Part shown: in pieces, positions 1 through 8,066 of the stretch
Layout of the letters: each line of letters begins with the position of its first letter
Numbering within the stretch: position 1 is the first letter of the stretch
Program-made: the position numbers and the translations under genes
NCBI RefSeq assembly: GCF_017592545.1
Contig: NZ_JAGFOA010000007.1
Coordinates: forward strand, 149,442 to 213,441
Reading direction: 5' to 3'
Length of the DNA: 64,000 nt
Source of the DNA: Microbacterium stercoris
GTDB lineage: Bacteria > Actinomycetota > Actinomycetes > Actinomycetales > Microbacteriaceae
Notes under the pieces: generated by a model
Database searches by the model: none
What the model was told of the DNA's origin: nothing
Seen by the model: only the letters and a program-made list of their open reading frames with translations

Positions 1-1116
1 GTAGAAGGTGCCCGGCCCGTCGAGCGCCTCACCGCCCGTGGTGATGCGGGCACCCCGGGAGGTGGCGTCGGCGACGAGCTCAGCGGCCTTGGCGACGGCG
101 TCGGCGTCGATCAGCGGGCCGATCTGCACCCCCTCCTCGGTGCCGCGACCGATCCGCATGCTCTGGACGCGCTCGGTGACGCGCTCGGCGAACGCGGAGG
201 CCACCGACTCGTGCACGATGAAGCGGTTCGCCGCCGTGCACGCCTGCCCGATGTTGCGGAACTTCGCCGCGAGCGCGCCCGCGACCGCGGCGTCGAGGTC
301 GGCGTCCTCGAACACGACGAACGGGGCGTTGCCACCCAGCTCCATCGACACCCGCAGCACGCCCTCTGCCGCCTGCGCGATCAGCTTGCGACCCACCTCG
401 GTCGATCCGGTGAACGACAGCTTCCGCAGTCGCGGATCGGCGATGATCGGCGCCGAGAGGCGACTCGACGATGCCGATGTCACCACGTTCACGACTCCCG
501 CGGGAAGGCCCGCCTCCACGAGCAGCTGCGTGAAGAACAGCGTGGTCAGCGGGGTCAGCTGCGGCGGCTTGATGATCACGGTGCAGCCCGCAGCCAGTGC
601 CGGAGCGATCTTTCGCGTCGCCATCGCGAAGGGGAAGTTCCAGGGCGTCACGAAGAACGCCGGCCCCACCGGCCGCTGCGACACGATGATCCGGCCCGTG
701 CCCTCGGGGTTCTGGCCGTAGCGGCCCGCGATGCGCACGGCCTCCTCGCTGAACCAGCGATTGAACTCGTTGCCGTAGGCGACCTCGCCCTTCGCTTCCG
801 CGAGGGGCTTTCCCATCTCCAACGTCATCAGCAGCGCCACATCATCCGCGCGCTCGCGCACCAGATCGAACACCCGCCGCAGGATGTCGCTGCGCTCCCG
901 CGGCGACGTCGCCGCCCACGCATCCTGCGCCGCCACGGCCGCATCCAGCGCCCGGATGCCGTCTTCCGGCGACGCATCCGCCACCTGAGCGATCACCTCG
1001 TTCGTCGACGGATCCCGCACCTCGAACGTCTTCCCCGACGCCGCATCCGTCCACTCGCCGCCGATGAACAGCTGCGTGCTCACCCGCTCCAGCAGATCCG
1101 ATTCGCGTTCGTTCAT
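1..1116 (-). CDS. gabD: NAD(P)-dependent succinate-semialdehyde dehydrogenase, 3' end cut by window edge
   Basis: Aldehyde dehydrogenase superfamily; 372 codons are visible and the C-terminus lies beyond base 1. The ATG at 1116 has AAAGG upstream on the minus strand. Visible active-site elements are TPWNFPF (Asn160), SMELGGNAP (Glu259) and GQACTAANRF with nucleophile Cys293. The GQACTAANR type of Cys motif is typical of SSADH. It is the last visible gene of the homoprotocatechuate operon, 10 bases after the aldolase that releases succinic semialdehyde, so oxidation of that aldehyde to succinate is the natural role. The exact cofactor cannot be read here. Confidence 0.88.
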   Translation of the reverse strand, partial: MNERESDLLERVSTQLFIGGEWTDAASGKTFEVRDPSTNEVIAQVADASPEDGIRALDAAVAAQDAWAATSPRERSDILRRVFDLVRERADDVALLMTLEMGKPLAEAKGEVAYGNEFNRWFSEEAVRIAGRYGQNPEGTGRIIVSQRPVGPAFFVTPWNFPFAMATRKIAPALAAGCTVIIKPPQLTPLTTLFFTQLLVEAGLPAGVVNVVTSASSSRLSAPIIADPRLRKLSFTGSTEVGRKLIAQAAEGVLRVSMELGGNAPFVVFEDADLDAAVAGALAAKFRNIGQACTAANRFIVHESVASAFAERVTERVQSMRIGRGTEEGVQIGPLIDADAVAKAAELVADATSRGARITTGGEALDGPGTFY

Positions 1117-1126
1117 GTCATGCCTT

Positions 1127-1924
1127 TCAGTACGACCCACGCGCGGAGGGTCCGGGGGAGGGGATGAAGGTGGCGGCGAGGCGTTCGGCACCGCGTGCCG
1201 CGAGGCTCACGTCGGCGCCGACGAGCACAAAACGCGCCCCCGCCTCGACGTAGGAGCGCGCGGCCTGCTCGACGAACGCATTCACCCCGACGGGAGTTCC
1301 GGCCGCCCGCGCGCCCGCGAAGGCCCGCTCGACGGCCGCCGTGACGTCCGGGTGCGTCTGCTGGCCGATCAGCCCGAGGGAGGCGGCGAGGTCACTCGGG
1401 CCGACGAAGACGCCGTCGATCCCGTCGACCGAGGCGATGGCCTCGGCGTTGTCGACGCCCTCGGCCGTCTCGATCTGCACGATCACGGAGGTGTGCTCCG
1501 CCGCGTGCTGCAGGTAGCCGTCCACGCGGTTCCACCGCCCGGATCGCGCGAGCGCGTTGCCGACGCCGCGGTGCCCGCGGGGCGGATAGGACGCGTGGGC
1601 GACGGCGGCCTCGGCGTCCGCGGCGGTCGAGACCATCGGCACCATGATCGTCTGCGCGCCGAGATCCAGCACCTGCTTGATCCAGACGGCGTCGTTCGCG
1701 GGCACGCGCACGACCGTCGTGACCGGATAGGCCGCCGCGGCCTGCAGCATCGACTGCACCTCTGCCAGCCCGATCGGGCCGTGCTCCATGTCGATGAGCA
1801 GCCAGTCGAGCCCGGAGCCGGCCATGATCTCGGCTATCACCGGCGAACCCGAGCTCACCCACCCGCCGTACAGCGCGCGATCCGCCTCGGCGAGGCGATG
1901 CCTCAGCGTCACTGGAAGCTGCAT
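1127..1924 (-). CDS. hpaI: 4-hydroxy-2-oxoheptane-1,7-dioate aldolase (HpcH/HpaI family)
   Basis: Class II pyruvate aldolase splitting 4-hydroxy-2-oxoheptanedioate into pyruvate and succinic semialdehyde, the last carbon-cleaving step of homoprotocatechuate degradation. It shows the family run DMEHGP, QIETAEG (metal Glu), VGPSDLAASLG (metal Asp) and RGVGNALARSGRWNR, which lines up with E. coli HpaI. Length of about 262-266 aa is normal. Start is ambiguous: ATG 1924 has GGGGACG upstream and overlaps the hydratase by 16 bases, while GTG 1912 would give a GTGA overlap with its stop and an MTLRHRL start. Either way translation is coupled to hpaH. Confidence 0.92.
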   Translation of the reverse strand: MQLPVTLRHRLAEADRALYGGWVSSGSPVIAEIMAGSGLDWLLIDMEHGPIGLAEVQSMLQAAAAYPVTTVVRVPANDAVWIKQVLDLGAQTIMVPMVSTAADAEAAVAHASYPPRGHRGVGNALARSGRWNRVDGYLQHAAEHTSVIVQIETAEGVDNAEAIASVDGIDGVFVGPSDLAASLGLIGQQTHPDVTAAVERAFAGARAAGTPVGVNAFVEQAARSYVEAGARFVLVGADVSLAARGAERLAATFIPSPGPSARGSY

Positions 1925-2694
1925 GCGATCGTCCCCATCGTGCCGTAGTCGGCCAGGATGCTGTCTCCCGGCTGGGCCCAGACGGGCCGCGTGAAGGATC
2001 CGGCGAGGATGACCTCTCCCGCCTCCAGCCGGTCGCCGTGCTGGTGCATCTTGTTCGCCAGCCACGCCACGCCCTGGCCCGGGTGCCCGAGCACGCCGCC
2101 CGAGACGCCGGTCTCCTCGATCGTCTCGTTGCGGTAGAGCATGGCGCCCACCCACCGCAGGTCGAGGTCGTCGGGGCGCATCGGCCGACCTCCCAGCACC
2201 ATGCCGCCGTACGCGGCGTTGTCGCTGATGGTGTCGACGATCGTGCGACCCTCCAGCTCGATGTGCGAGTTGAGCACCTCGAGCGCGGGGGTGACATACT
2301 CCGTCGCGCGAAGCACGTCGAACAGGGAGCACGCGGGGCCCTCGAGCGCGTGCTTCAGGACGAACGCGAGCTCCACCTCGATCCGGATGTTCGAGAACGC
2401 CGCCGCCGAGATGACCGCGCCCGACTCGTAGACGGTGTCATCGAACATGACCCCGTAGTCGGGCTCGGTGATGCCCGTCGCCTGCTGCATGGCCTTGGAC
2501 GTGAGGCCGATCTTGCGCCCCACGAGGCGGCGCCCCGCCGCGATCTGCGAGTCGCGCCAGATGCGCTGGATCGCGTAGGAGTCCTCGATCGTCGCCTCGG
2601 GGAAGCGCGCCGTGATGCGCGGGATGACCCCGTGCGTGCGGTCGGCCTCCGCGAGCTCCGCGGCGATCTGCGTGATCTGGTCCGGGGTGAGCAT
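1909..2694 (-). CDS. hpaH: 2-oxo-hept-4-ene-1,7-dioate hydratase
   Basis: A 261-aa member of the 2-keto-4-pentenoate hydratase (MhpD/HpaH) family, which share the FAH fold. It adds water to 2-oxohept-4-ene-1,7-dioate to make the substrate of HpaI. Visible features are GRKIGLTSKAMQ, the acidic metal site in IRIEVELAFVL and the ending ADYGTMGTIACSFQ. Its length equals the usual 260-270 aa. The ATG is one base after the hpaD stop, so it is in the same operon. The homologous hydratases of phenol or catechol meta pathways are alternatives, but the HpaD/HpaE/HpaI neighbours decide for the homoprotocatechuate pathway. Confidence 0.92.
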   Translation of the reverse strand: MLTPDQITQIAAELAEADRTHGVIPRITARFPEATIEDSYAIQRIWRDSQIAAGRRLVGRKIGLTSKAMQQATGITEPDYGVMFDDTVYESGAVISAAAFSNIRIEVELAFVLKHALEGPACSLFDVLRATEYVTPALEVLNSHIELEGRTIVDTISDNAAYGGMVLGGRPMRPDDLDLRWVGAMLYRNETIEETGVSGGVLGHPGQGVAWLANKMHQHGDRLEAGEVILAGSFTRPVWAQPGDSILADYGTMGTIACSFQ

Positions 2695-2695
2695 G

Positions 2696-3865
2696 TCAGA
2701 GCTGGTGCCCGAGCTTGTACTCGCCCTGCTTCCACGACGGCATCTCCTGCTCGTCGCCCTGGCGGGTGTACGAGAACCCGTCGGCGCCGATGGTCACCGC
2801 CATCTCGCTCTTGTCCTCGCGCGAGTGGACCGGCTGCGGGTTGCCGTCCAGATCGAGCACGAGGGAGGCCTCGGTGTACCAGCTGGGGACCACCGGGTTG
2901 CCCCAGAAGTCGCGGCGCTGGTTGTCGTGCACGTCCCACGTGACGACCGGGTTGTCGGGGTCGCCCGTGTAGTAGTCCTGCGTGTAGATCTCCACGCGGT
3001 GGCCGTCGGGGTCGCGCAGGTACAGGTAGAAGGCGTTCGAGACGCCGTGGCGGCCCGGGCCGCGCTCGATCGCGTCCGACCGGCGGAGGGCTCCGAGCTT
3101 GTCGCAGATCGCGAGGATGTTGTGCTTCTCGTGCGTGGCGAACGCGACGTGGTGCATCCGCGGGCCGTCGCCGCCGGTCGCGGCCGTGTCGTGCACGGTC
3201 GGCTTGCGGCGCATCCACGCGGCGTACACCGTGCCCTCCTCGTCCTGGATGTCCTCCGTGACGCGGAAGCCGAGGTCCTGGTAGTGGCGCACGGCGCGCG
3301 GCACGTCGGGAGTGACCTGGTTGAAATGGTCCAGGCGCACGAGCTCGCCGGGGATCTGCAGGTCGTAGCGCCACGAGAGGCGCTCGGTGTGCACGCTCTG
3401 GTGGAAGAACTCGTACGGGAAGCCGAGGGGATCCTCCACGCGCACGGAGTCGCCGATGCCCTTGGTGAAGCCCTCGGGGCGGCGGATGACGCGGCAGCCG
3501 AGCTCCTCGTAGAACGCGACGGCCTTGTCGAGGTCCTCCGGCGTGCGCACGCGGTACGAGAACGCCGCGACCGCAGCGACCGGGCCCTTGCGCAGCACGA
3601 GGTTGTGGTGGATGAACTCCTCCGTGGACCGCAGGTAGATCGCCTCGTCGTCCTCCTCGGTCACGTGCAGACCCAGGATGTCGACGTAGAACTGACGCGA
3701 CGCGGCCAGGTCGGTCACCACGAGGTCCATGTAGGCGCAGCGGAGGATGTCGGGGGCGGGCGCCTTCGGAGTGGTGACGGGGTTCTCGGCCTGGATCGGC
3801 GCCTCCTGCGAGACGTAGAAGCCCGAGGAGGTGAGCGTGCCGCGGGGGTCGGATGCGATGGTCAT
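2696..3865 (-). CDS. hpaD: 3,4-dihydroxyphenylacetate (homoprotocatechuate) 2,3-dioxygenase, VOC extradiol type
   Basis: Ring-cleaving extradiol dioxygenase of 389 aa, made of two paired vicinal-oxygen-chelate modules (about 40-155 and 172-300). It opens homoprotocatechuate to 5-carboxymethyl-2-hydroxymuconate semialdehyde. The three metal ligands read as His180 (RLDHFNQ), His239 (MHHVAF) and Glu292 (HRVEIYT). Their spacing of 59 and 53 residues is the same as the His155/His214/Glu267 set known from Brevibacterium fuscum HPCD and Arthrobacter MndD. Whether Fe(II) or Mn(II) is used cannot be told from sequence. It has about 25 residues more at the N-terminus than HPCD. It lies 43 bases downstream of hpaE. 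Confidence 0.95.
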   Translation of the reverse strand: MTIASDPRGTLTSSGFYVSQEAPIQAENPVTTPKAPAPDILRCAYMDLVVTDLAASRQFYVDILGLHVTEEDDEAIYLRSTEEFIHHNLVLRKGPVAAVAAFSYRVRTPEDLDKAVAFYEELGCRVIRRPEGFTKGIGDSVRVEDPLGFPYEFFHQSVHTERLSWRYDLQIPGELVRLDHFNQVTPDVPRAVRHYQDLGFRVTEDIQDEEGTVYAAWMRRKPTVHDTAATGGDGPRMHHVAFATHEKHNILAICDKLGALRRSDAIERGPGRHGVSNAFYLYLRDPDGHRVEIYTQDYYTGDPDNPVVTWDVHDNQRRDFWGNPVVPSWYTEASLVLDLDGNPQPVHSREDKSEMAVTIGADGFSYTRQGDEQEMPSWKQGEYKLGHQL

Positions 3866-3908
3866 GTCAGCGACTCTGCTTTCTTGGTTCTCTGTATCCG
3901 GGCGGGGC

Positions 3909-5435
3909 TCAGTGAGCCGATCCGCCCTCCTTGCCGAAGGTCGGGTTGTGCACCTTGCCGAGCGTGATGTGCACGGCCTGCTGGTCGGTGTAGAAGTCGA
4001 TCGAGCGGTAGCCGCCCTCGTGGCCGAGGCCCGAGGCCTTCACGCCGCCGAACGGGGTGCGGAGGTCTCGCACGTTGTTCGAGTTGAGCCAGACCATGCC
4101 GGCCTCCACGCTCTGCGAGAAGTTGTGTGCGCGCTTGAGGTCGTTCGTCCAGATGTAGGCGGCGAGGCCGTACTTCGTGTTGTTGGCGAGCGCGAGCGCC
4201 TCCTCGTCGGTGTCGAACGGGGTGATCGCCACGACCGGGCCGAAGATCTCCTCCTGGAAGATGCGCGCGTCCGGCCTCACGTCGGCGAACACCGTCGGCG
4301 CGACGAAGTTGCCCTCCTCGAAGCCCTCGGGGCGGCCGCCGCCGGCGACGAGGCGGCCCTCGCCCTTGCCGATCTCGACGTACGACATGACCTTGTCGTA
4401 GTGCTCGGGGTGCACGAGCGCGCCCACCTCGGTCGCGGGGTCGTGCGGGTAGCCGACCTTCACGCGCCGGGCCTGGGCCGCGTAGCGCTCGACGAACTCG
4501 TCGTAGATGTCGCGTTGCACGAGGATCCGGGATCCCGCGGTGCAGCGCTCGCCGTTGAGCGAGAACACCCCGAAGATCGTCGCGTCGACCGCGGCCTCCA
4601 GATCGGCGTCGGCGAACACGACGGCGGGGGACTTGCCGCCGAGCTCCATCGACAGGCCCTTCAGGAAGGGCGCGGCGTTGCCGAAGATGATCTGGCCGGT
4701 GCGGCTCTCGCCCGTGAACGAGATGAGCGGCACATCCGGGTGCTTGACCAGGGCGTCGCCCGCGTCCTCGCCGAAGCCGTGCACGATGTTGAACACACCC
4801 TCGGGCAGGCCCGCCTCCTCGAAGATGCCGGCCCACAGCGACGCCGACAGCGGCGTGAACTCGGCGGGCTTGAGCACAACGGTGTTGCCGGTCGCGAGCG
4901 CCGGGCCGAGCTTCCAGGACTCGAGCATAAAGGGCGTGTTCCACGGCGTGATCAGGCCCGCGACGCCGATCGGCTTGCGGTTGACGTAGTTGATCTGGCG
5001 CCCCGGCACCTTGAAGGTGTCGTCGGCCTGCGCGACGATCAGGTCCGCGAAGAAGCGGAAGTTCTCGGCGGCGCGGCGGGCCTGGCCCAGCGCCTGCGTG
5101 ATCGGCAGGCCCGAGTCGAAGGACTCCAGCTCGGCGAGGCGCGCGTCACGCGACTCGACGATGTCCGCGATGCGATGCAGGATGCGCGAGCGCTCGCGCG
5201 GCAGCATCTTCGGCCACGGTCCCTCCAGGAACGCGGTGCGGGCGGCGGCGACCGCGGCGTCGATGTCGGCCTTCTTGCCGGCGGCGGCCTGGATGTAGGT
5301 CTGGTTCGACACGGGGTCGAGGACGTCGAAGGTGTCGCCGTCCTGCGAATCGACGTGCTGACCGCCGATGTAGTGCTGGATCTTCGCCGGCAGGTCCGCG
5401 GGGACGTGGCGCTGCGTGTAGTCGGGGGTGCTCAT
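3909..5435 (-). CDS. hpaE: 5-carboxymethyl-2-hydroxymuconate semialdehyde dehydrogenase
   Basis: Aldehyde dehydrogenase superfamily, 508 aa. It oxidises the HpaD ring-fission product to 5-carboxymethyl-2-hydroxymuconate with NAD+. Catalytic elements are TPWNTPF (Asn166), SMELGGKSP (Glu264) and NGERCTAGSR with nucleophile Cys298. The GERCTAGSR form of the Cys motif is characteristic of HpaE. ATG 5435 has a clear AGGAGG Shine-Dalgarno sequence. Position between the regulator and hpaD in a single minus-strand unit supports the assignment. One Phe-Met pair (bases 4926-4931) is coded TTT ATG in a gene that otherwise uses TTC. Confidence 0.94.
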   Translation of the reverse strand: MSTPDYTQRHVPADLPAKIQHYIGGQHVDSQDGDTFDVLDPVSNQTYIQAAAGKKADIDAAVAAARTAFLEGPWPKMLPRERSRILHRIADIVESRDARLAELESFDSGLPITQALGQARRAAENFRFFADLIVAQADDTFKVPGRQINYVNRKPIGVAGLITPWNTPFMLESWKLGPALATGNTVVLKPAEFTPLSASLWAGIFEEAGLPEGVFNIVHGFGEDAGDALVKHPDVPLISFTGESRTGQIIFGNAAPFLKGLSMELGGKSPAVVFADADLEAAVDATIFGVFSLNGERCTAGSRILVQRDIYDEFVERYAAQARRVKVGYPHDPATEVGALVHPEHYDKVMSYVEIGKGEGRLVAGGGRPEGFEEGNFVAPTVFADVRPDARIFQEEIFGPVVAITPFDTDEEALALANNTKYGLAAYIWTNDLKRAHNFSQSVEAGMVWLNSNNVRDLRTPFGGVKASGLGHEGGYRSIDFYTDQQAVHITLGKVHNPTFGKEGGSAH

Positions 5436-5471
5436 TCGGATCCTCCTGCGTCGAGGTGTCGGGTTCGGGAG

Positions 5472-6122
5472 TCAGTGGTCGGCGAGGTAGGCGTTCATGG
5501 TGCGCCAGCGGTGCTGGCGCGCAGCCATCTCGATCTCGAGGGGGTCGGCGCCGGAGCGGATGAGATCGAGGATCTCCACGTGCTCCTGCACGGACTCGTG
5601 GGCGCGGCCGGGCACAAACGCGAACGTCGAGTCGCGCAGGCCCTGCATGCGGGTCCAGCCTCGATGCACGAGGTCGAGGATGTGCGGGTTCGGGCACGGC
5701 TCGAACAGCACGGCGTGGAAGTCCTGGTTCAGCCGCGTGAAGGCGATCGGATCGAAGTCGTCCAGCAGCGCGGTCAGGCGCGCGTTGACGGCCTCGGCCC
5801 GGTCGAGGTCGGCGCCGCCCAGCAGCGGGGCGGACAGCGCCGTGGCGATGCCCTCCACCACGCCGAGCGTCTGCATCGAGTTGACGTACTCCTCGCGATC
5901 GACCAGCGCCACGCGGGCGCCGACGTTGCGCTCGAACTCGACGAGGCCCTCGGCCTCGAGCCGCCGGATCGCTTCTCGCACCGGCACCACACTCATATCG
6001 AGCGACTGCGCCATCGATCCGAGCACGAGCCGGTAACCCGGCCCGTACTGGCGGGAGGCGATGCGCTGGCGGATCCAGTCGTACGCCTGCTGCGACTTGC
6101 TCGCGCTGGGGGCGGTGGTCAT
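5472..6122 (-). CDS. GntR-family transcriptional regulator (FCD/FadR-type effector domain)
   Basis: A 216-aa regulator. Residues 1-75 form the GntR winged helix (SQQAYDWIRQRIASRQYGPG, then VPVREAIRRLEAEGLVE with the recognition helix). The rest is an all-helical FCD-like ligand domain with LNQDFHAVLF, whose Asp-x-x-His pattern often binds metal in this family. The ATG shares ATGA with the stop of the fusion gene upstream, so it is co-transcribed and probably controls its own operon. The inverted repeat at 7679-7700 over the operon promoter is the likely operator, with a pathway intermediate as inducer; both points are inference. Confidence 0.85.
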   Translation of the reverse strand: MTTAPSASKSQQAYDWIRQRIASRQYGPGYRLVLGSMAQSLDMSVVPVREAIRRLEAEGLVEFERNVGARVALVDREEYVNSMQTLGVVEGIATALSAPLLGGADLDRAEAVNARLTALLDDFDPIAFTRLNQDFHAVLFEPCPNPHILDLVHRGWTRMQGLRDSTFAFVPGRAHESVQEHVEILDLIRSGADPLEIEMAARQHRWRTMNAYLADH

Positions 6123-7615
6123 CGGGGGTCCGCGCCCGTCTCGGTCTCGTAGCGCGCGCGCCACTCGGCGTTCATCGGGAACAGGCCGTCGACGGGATGA
6201 CCCGCCTGCACCTGCGTGGCGATCCACGCATCCTCGGCCTCCTGGGCGAGCGTCGCGTCCGCGACCTCCTCGGCCAGGGCGGGCGGGATCACGATCACAC
6301 CGTCGTCGTCTCCCACGATGATGTCGCCGGGCTGCACGGTGGCACCGCCGCACGCGATGGTCACGTCGTGCTCCCACGGCACGTGGTACCGGCCGAGCAC
6401 GGCGGGGTGGGCGCCCTGCGAGAACACGGGGATGTCGAAGGAGGCCACCTGGGCGTGATCGCGCACGCCGCCGTCGGTGACGATGCCGGCCGCCCCTCGG
6501 GCCTGCGCGCGCAGGGCCAGGATGTCGCCGAGGGTGCCGGATCCGGCGTTGCCGCGGGCCTCGATGACGATCACCTCGCCCGGCTGGACGGCGTCGAACG
6601 CGCGCTTCTGCGCGTTGTAGCCGCCGCCGTGCTTCTGGAACAGGTCTTCGCGCAGCGGCACGAAGCGCAGCGTCCTGGCCGTGCCGACGAGCTTGGCGCC
6701 CGGGGTGTCGGAGGTCGGGCCGTCGATGAAGATCGACCGGATGCCGCGCTGGCGCAGCGCCTGCGACAGCCCCGCGACGGGGGCCTCGAGAAGCTTGGCC
6801 CGCAACGTGTCGGTCAGCACGGGGCCGGGGGTGGGCGGCAGACCGGCGGCGGCGCGGTCGCCCCAGGCCTCTTCGCGCTGCAGGTCGTCCACGGACGGCA
6901 GCGACCCGAGGGCCGGGTCGAAGTCGCCGGCGCCTTCCACGACGCGCGAGAGGAGGCGCCCGCTCGAGGGGGCCCCCGGCGCATCCGGGGCGTCCACCTC
7001 GACCTCGATCACGTCTCCGGGCACGGCCACGGAGGATCCGGCGGGCGTGCCGGTGAGGATGACGTCGCCGACCTCGAGCGTGAGGTGCTGCGAGAGATCG
7101 GCCACGATCTGCGCGAGCGGGAAGATCAGGTGGTCGTCGGCGGTGGTGTCGTCCTGCACGAGCTCGCCGTTGCGCCACGTGCGCACCCGCAGTCCCGCGG
7201 GGGAGACGGCGCGCGGGTCGATCAGCTGCGGGCCGAGGGGCGTGTAGCCGTCGCGCCCCTTGTTGCGCACATTCGAGCCCTTGTCGCCGGCGCGCAGGTC
7301 GTACAGCCCCCAGTCGTTCGCAGCGGTGACCCAGCCGACGTGCGACCACGCCTCCTCGAGCGGGACGTCGCGGGCGGGCGTGCCGATGATCAGGGCCACC
7401 TCGCCCTCGAAGGCCAGCAGCTCCGTGCCGGCCGGGCGCTCCACCTCGGAGCCGGTCGTCGCCACGGAGCTCGCCGGCTTGAGGAAGTAGGAGGGGGCCG
7501 CGGGGCGGCGTCCGCGCTGGGCCGCCCGCGACTCGTACGCGAGGTGCACGGCGAGGATCTTGCCCGGGACGGCCGGGAGGCCGGCGAAACGCGGATCGGT
7601 CGCCTGCGCGCACAT
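6119..7615 (-). CDS. Fusion of a fumarylacetoacetate-hydrolase (HpaG-like) domain with an RraA/CHA-aldolase-like domain
   Basis: A 498-aa first gene of the hpa operon with SD AAAGGAG before ATG 7615. Residues 15-250 are a FAH-family domain (metal acids Glu70 and Glu72 in FEGEVAL, Asp101 in AANDWGLYD, then TPLGPQL and LTGTPAG). Residues 265-480 are an RraA-like domain related to HMG/CHA aldolase and oxaloacetate decarboxylase, keeping GNAGSGTLGD and TDGGVRD (Arg385, Asp386). E. coli HpaG is two fused FAH domains that decarboxylate and isomerise 5-oxopent-3-ene-1,2,5-tricarboxylate. Here the second half is a different fold. I infer that it carries out the decarboxylation and/or isomerisation after HpaE, but the split of labour between domains is unknown. 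Confidence 0.82.
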   Translation of the reverse strand: MCAQATDPRFAGLPAVPGKILAVHLAYESRAAQRGRRPAAPSYFLKPASSVATTGSEVERPAGTELLAFEGEVALIIGTPARDVPLEEAWSHVGWVTAANDWGLYDLRAGDKGSNVRNKGRDGYTPLGPQLIDPRAVSPAGLRVRTWRNGELVQDDTTADDHLIFPLAQIVADLSQHLTLEVGDVILTGTPAGSSVAVPGDVIEVEVDAPDAPGAPSSGRLLSRVVEGAGDFDPALGSLPSVDDLQREEAWGDRAAAGLPPTPGPVLTDTLRAKLLEAPVAGLSQALRQRGIRSIFIDGPTSDTPGAKLVGTARTLRFVPLREDLFQKHGGGYNAQKRAFDAVQPGEVIVIEARGNAGSGTLGDILALRAQARGAAGIVTDGGVRDHAQVASFDIPVFSQGAHPAVLGRYHVPWEHDVTIACGGATVQPGDIIVGDDDGVIVIPPALAEEVADATLAQEAEDAWIATQVQAGHPVDGLFPMNAEWRARYETETGADPR

Positions 7616-7678
7616 AGGCGAGCTCCTTTGCTCTCTCGTGTCGATGGCGACGCGGATCGCGCGAAGGGCGATCCCGCG

Positions 7679-7717
7679 TCGTATCTGAAAACATATACGA
7701 TCCGCGAGAGATGTCAA
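7679..7717 (-). promoter_or_regulatory. Promoter and candidate GntR operator of the hpa operon
   Basis: On the minus strand TTGACA (7712-7717) and TATGTT (7690-7695) are separated by 16 bases, a good housekeeping-type promoter. A perfect 6-bp inverted repeat TCGTAT-N10-ATACGA (7679-7700) covers the -10 element, where bound repressor would block initiation. The start codon lies about 65 bases downstream at 7615. Identity of the binding protein as the GntR gene product is inferred from the autoregulated-operon layout. Confidence 0.6.
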
Positions 7718-7773
7718 CCGCCGTCATGTTGCGACGTGTGACGGGGGAGATGACACGCCCGGGCGTCGCTTCC

Positions 7774-7779
7774 TACCGT
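7774..7779 (+). promoter_or_regulatory. -10 element, leaderless arrangement
   Basis: TACCGT ends 6 bases before ATG 7786, so the mRNA would begin at or next to the start codon. This favours ATG 7786 over the upstream start at 7711. Confidence 0.45.
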
Positions 7780-7785
7780 GGGGGC

Positions 7786-8034
7786 ATGAGCGACAAGACG
7801 ACCCCGGAAGTGCTGCCGCTGCAGCGCGCCGTCGTCTCGGCCTGGCCGAGCGCGTGGATCGACGCGCTCGTGATGTGCTCGGACGCGCGGGGTCTGCTGA
7901 TCGGCTCGATCAGCGGTGAGCTCATCTCGATCGACGCGCAGGCGCAGGTCGAGCCCGGCGAGCCGGTGGCGTTCCACCCGGTCGCCGAGGTGCTGTCGGT
8001 GGGCGGTCAGCTGGTCCGCGCTCGCCGCAGCTGA
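7786..8034 (+). CDS. Small conserved-type hypothetical protein
   Basis: An 82-aa soluble protein, start MSDKTTPEV. It has no signal peptide or membrane segment. The middle (SARGLLIGSISGELISID-like stretch) and the end (VAFHPVAEVLSVGG) alternate hydrophobic and polar residues as in a small beta barrel. I do not recognise the family. It diverges from the hpa operon, whose promoter is about 70 bases to the left, and converges with the copper-protein gene. The start was chosen because TACCGT stands 6 bases before this ATG. Confidence 0.55.
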   Translation: MSDKTTPEVLPLQRAVVSAWPSAWIDALVMCSDARGLLIGSISGELISIDAQAQVEPGEPVAFHPVAEVLSVGGQLVRARRS

Positions 8035-8066
8035 CGCGGATCCGGCCCGTCCGCTCTGCGGCGGCC

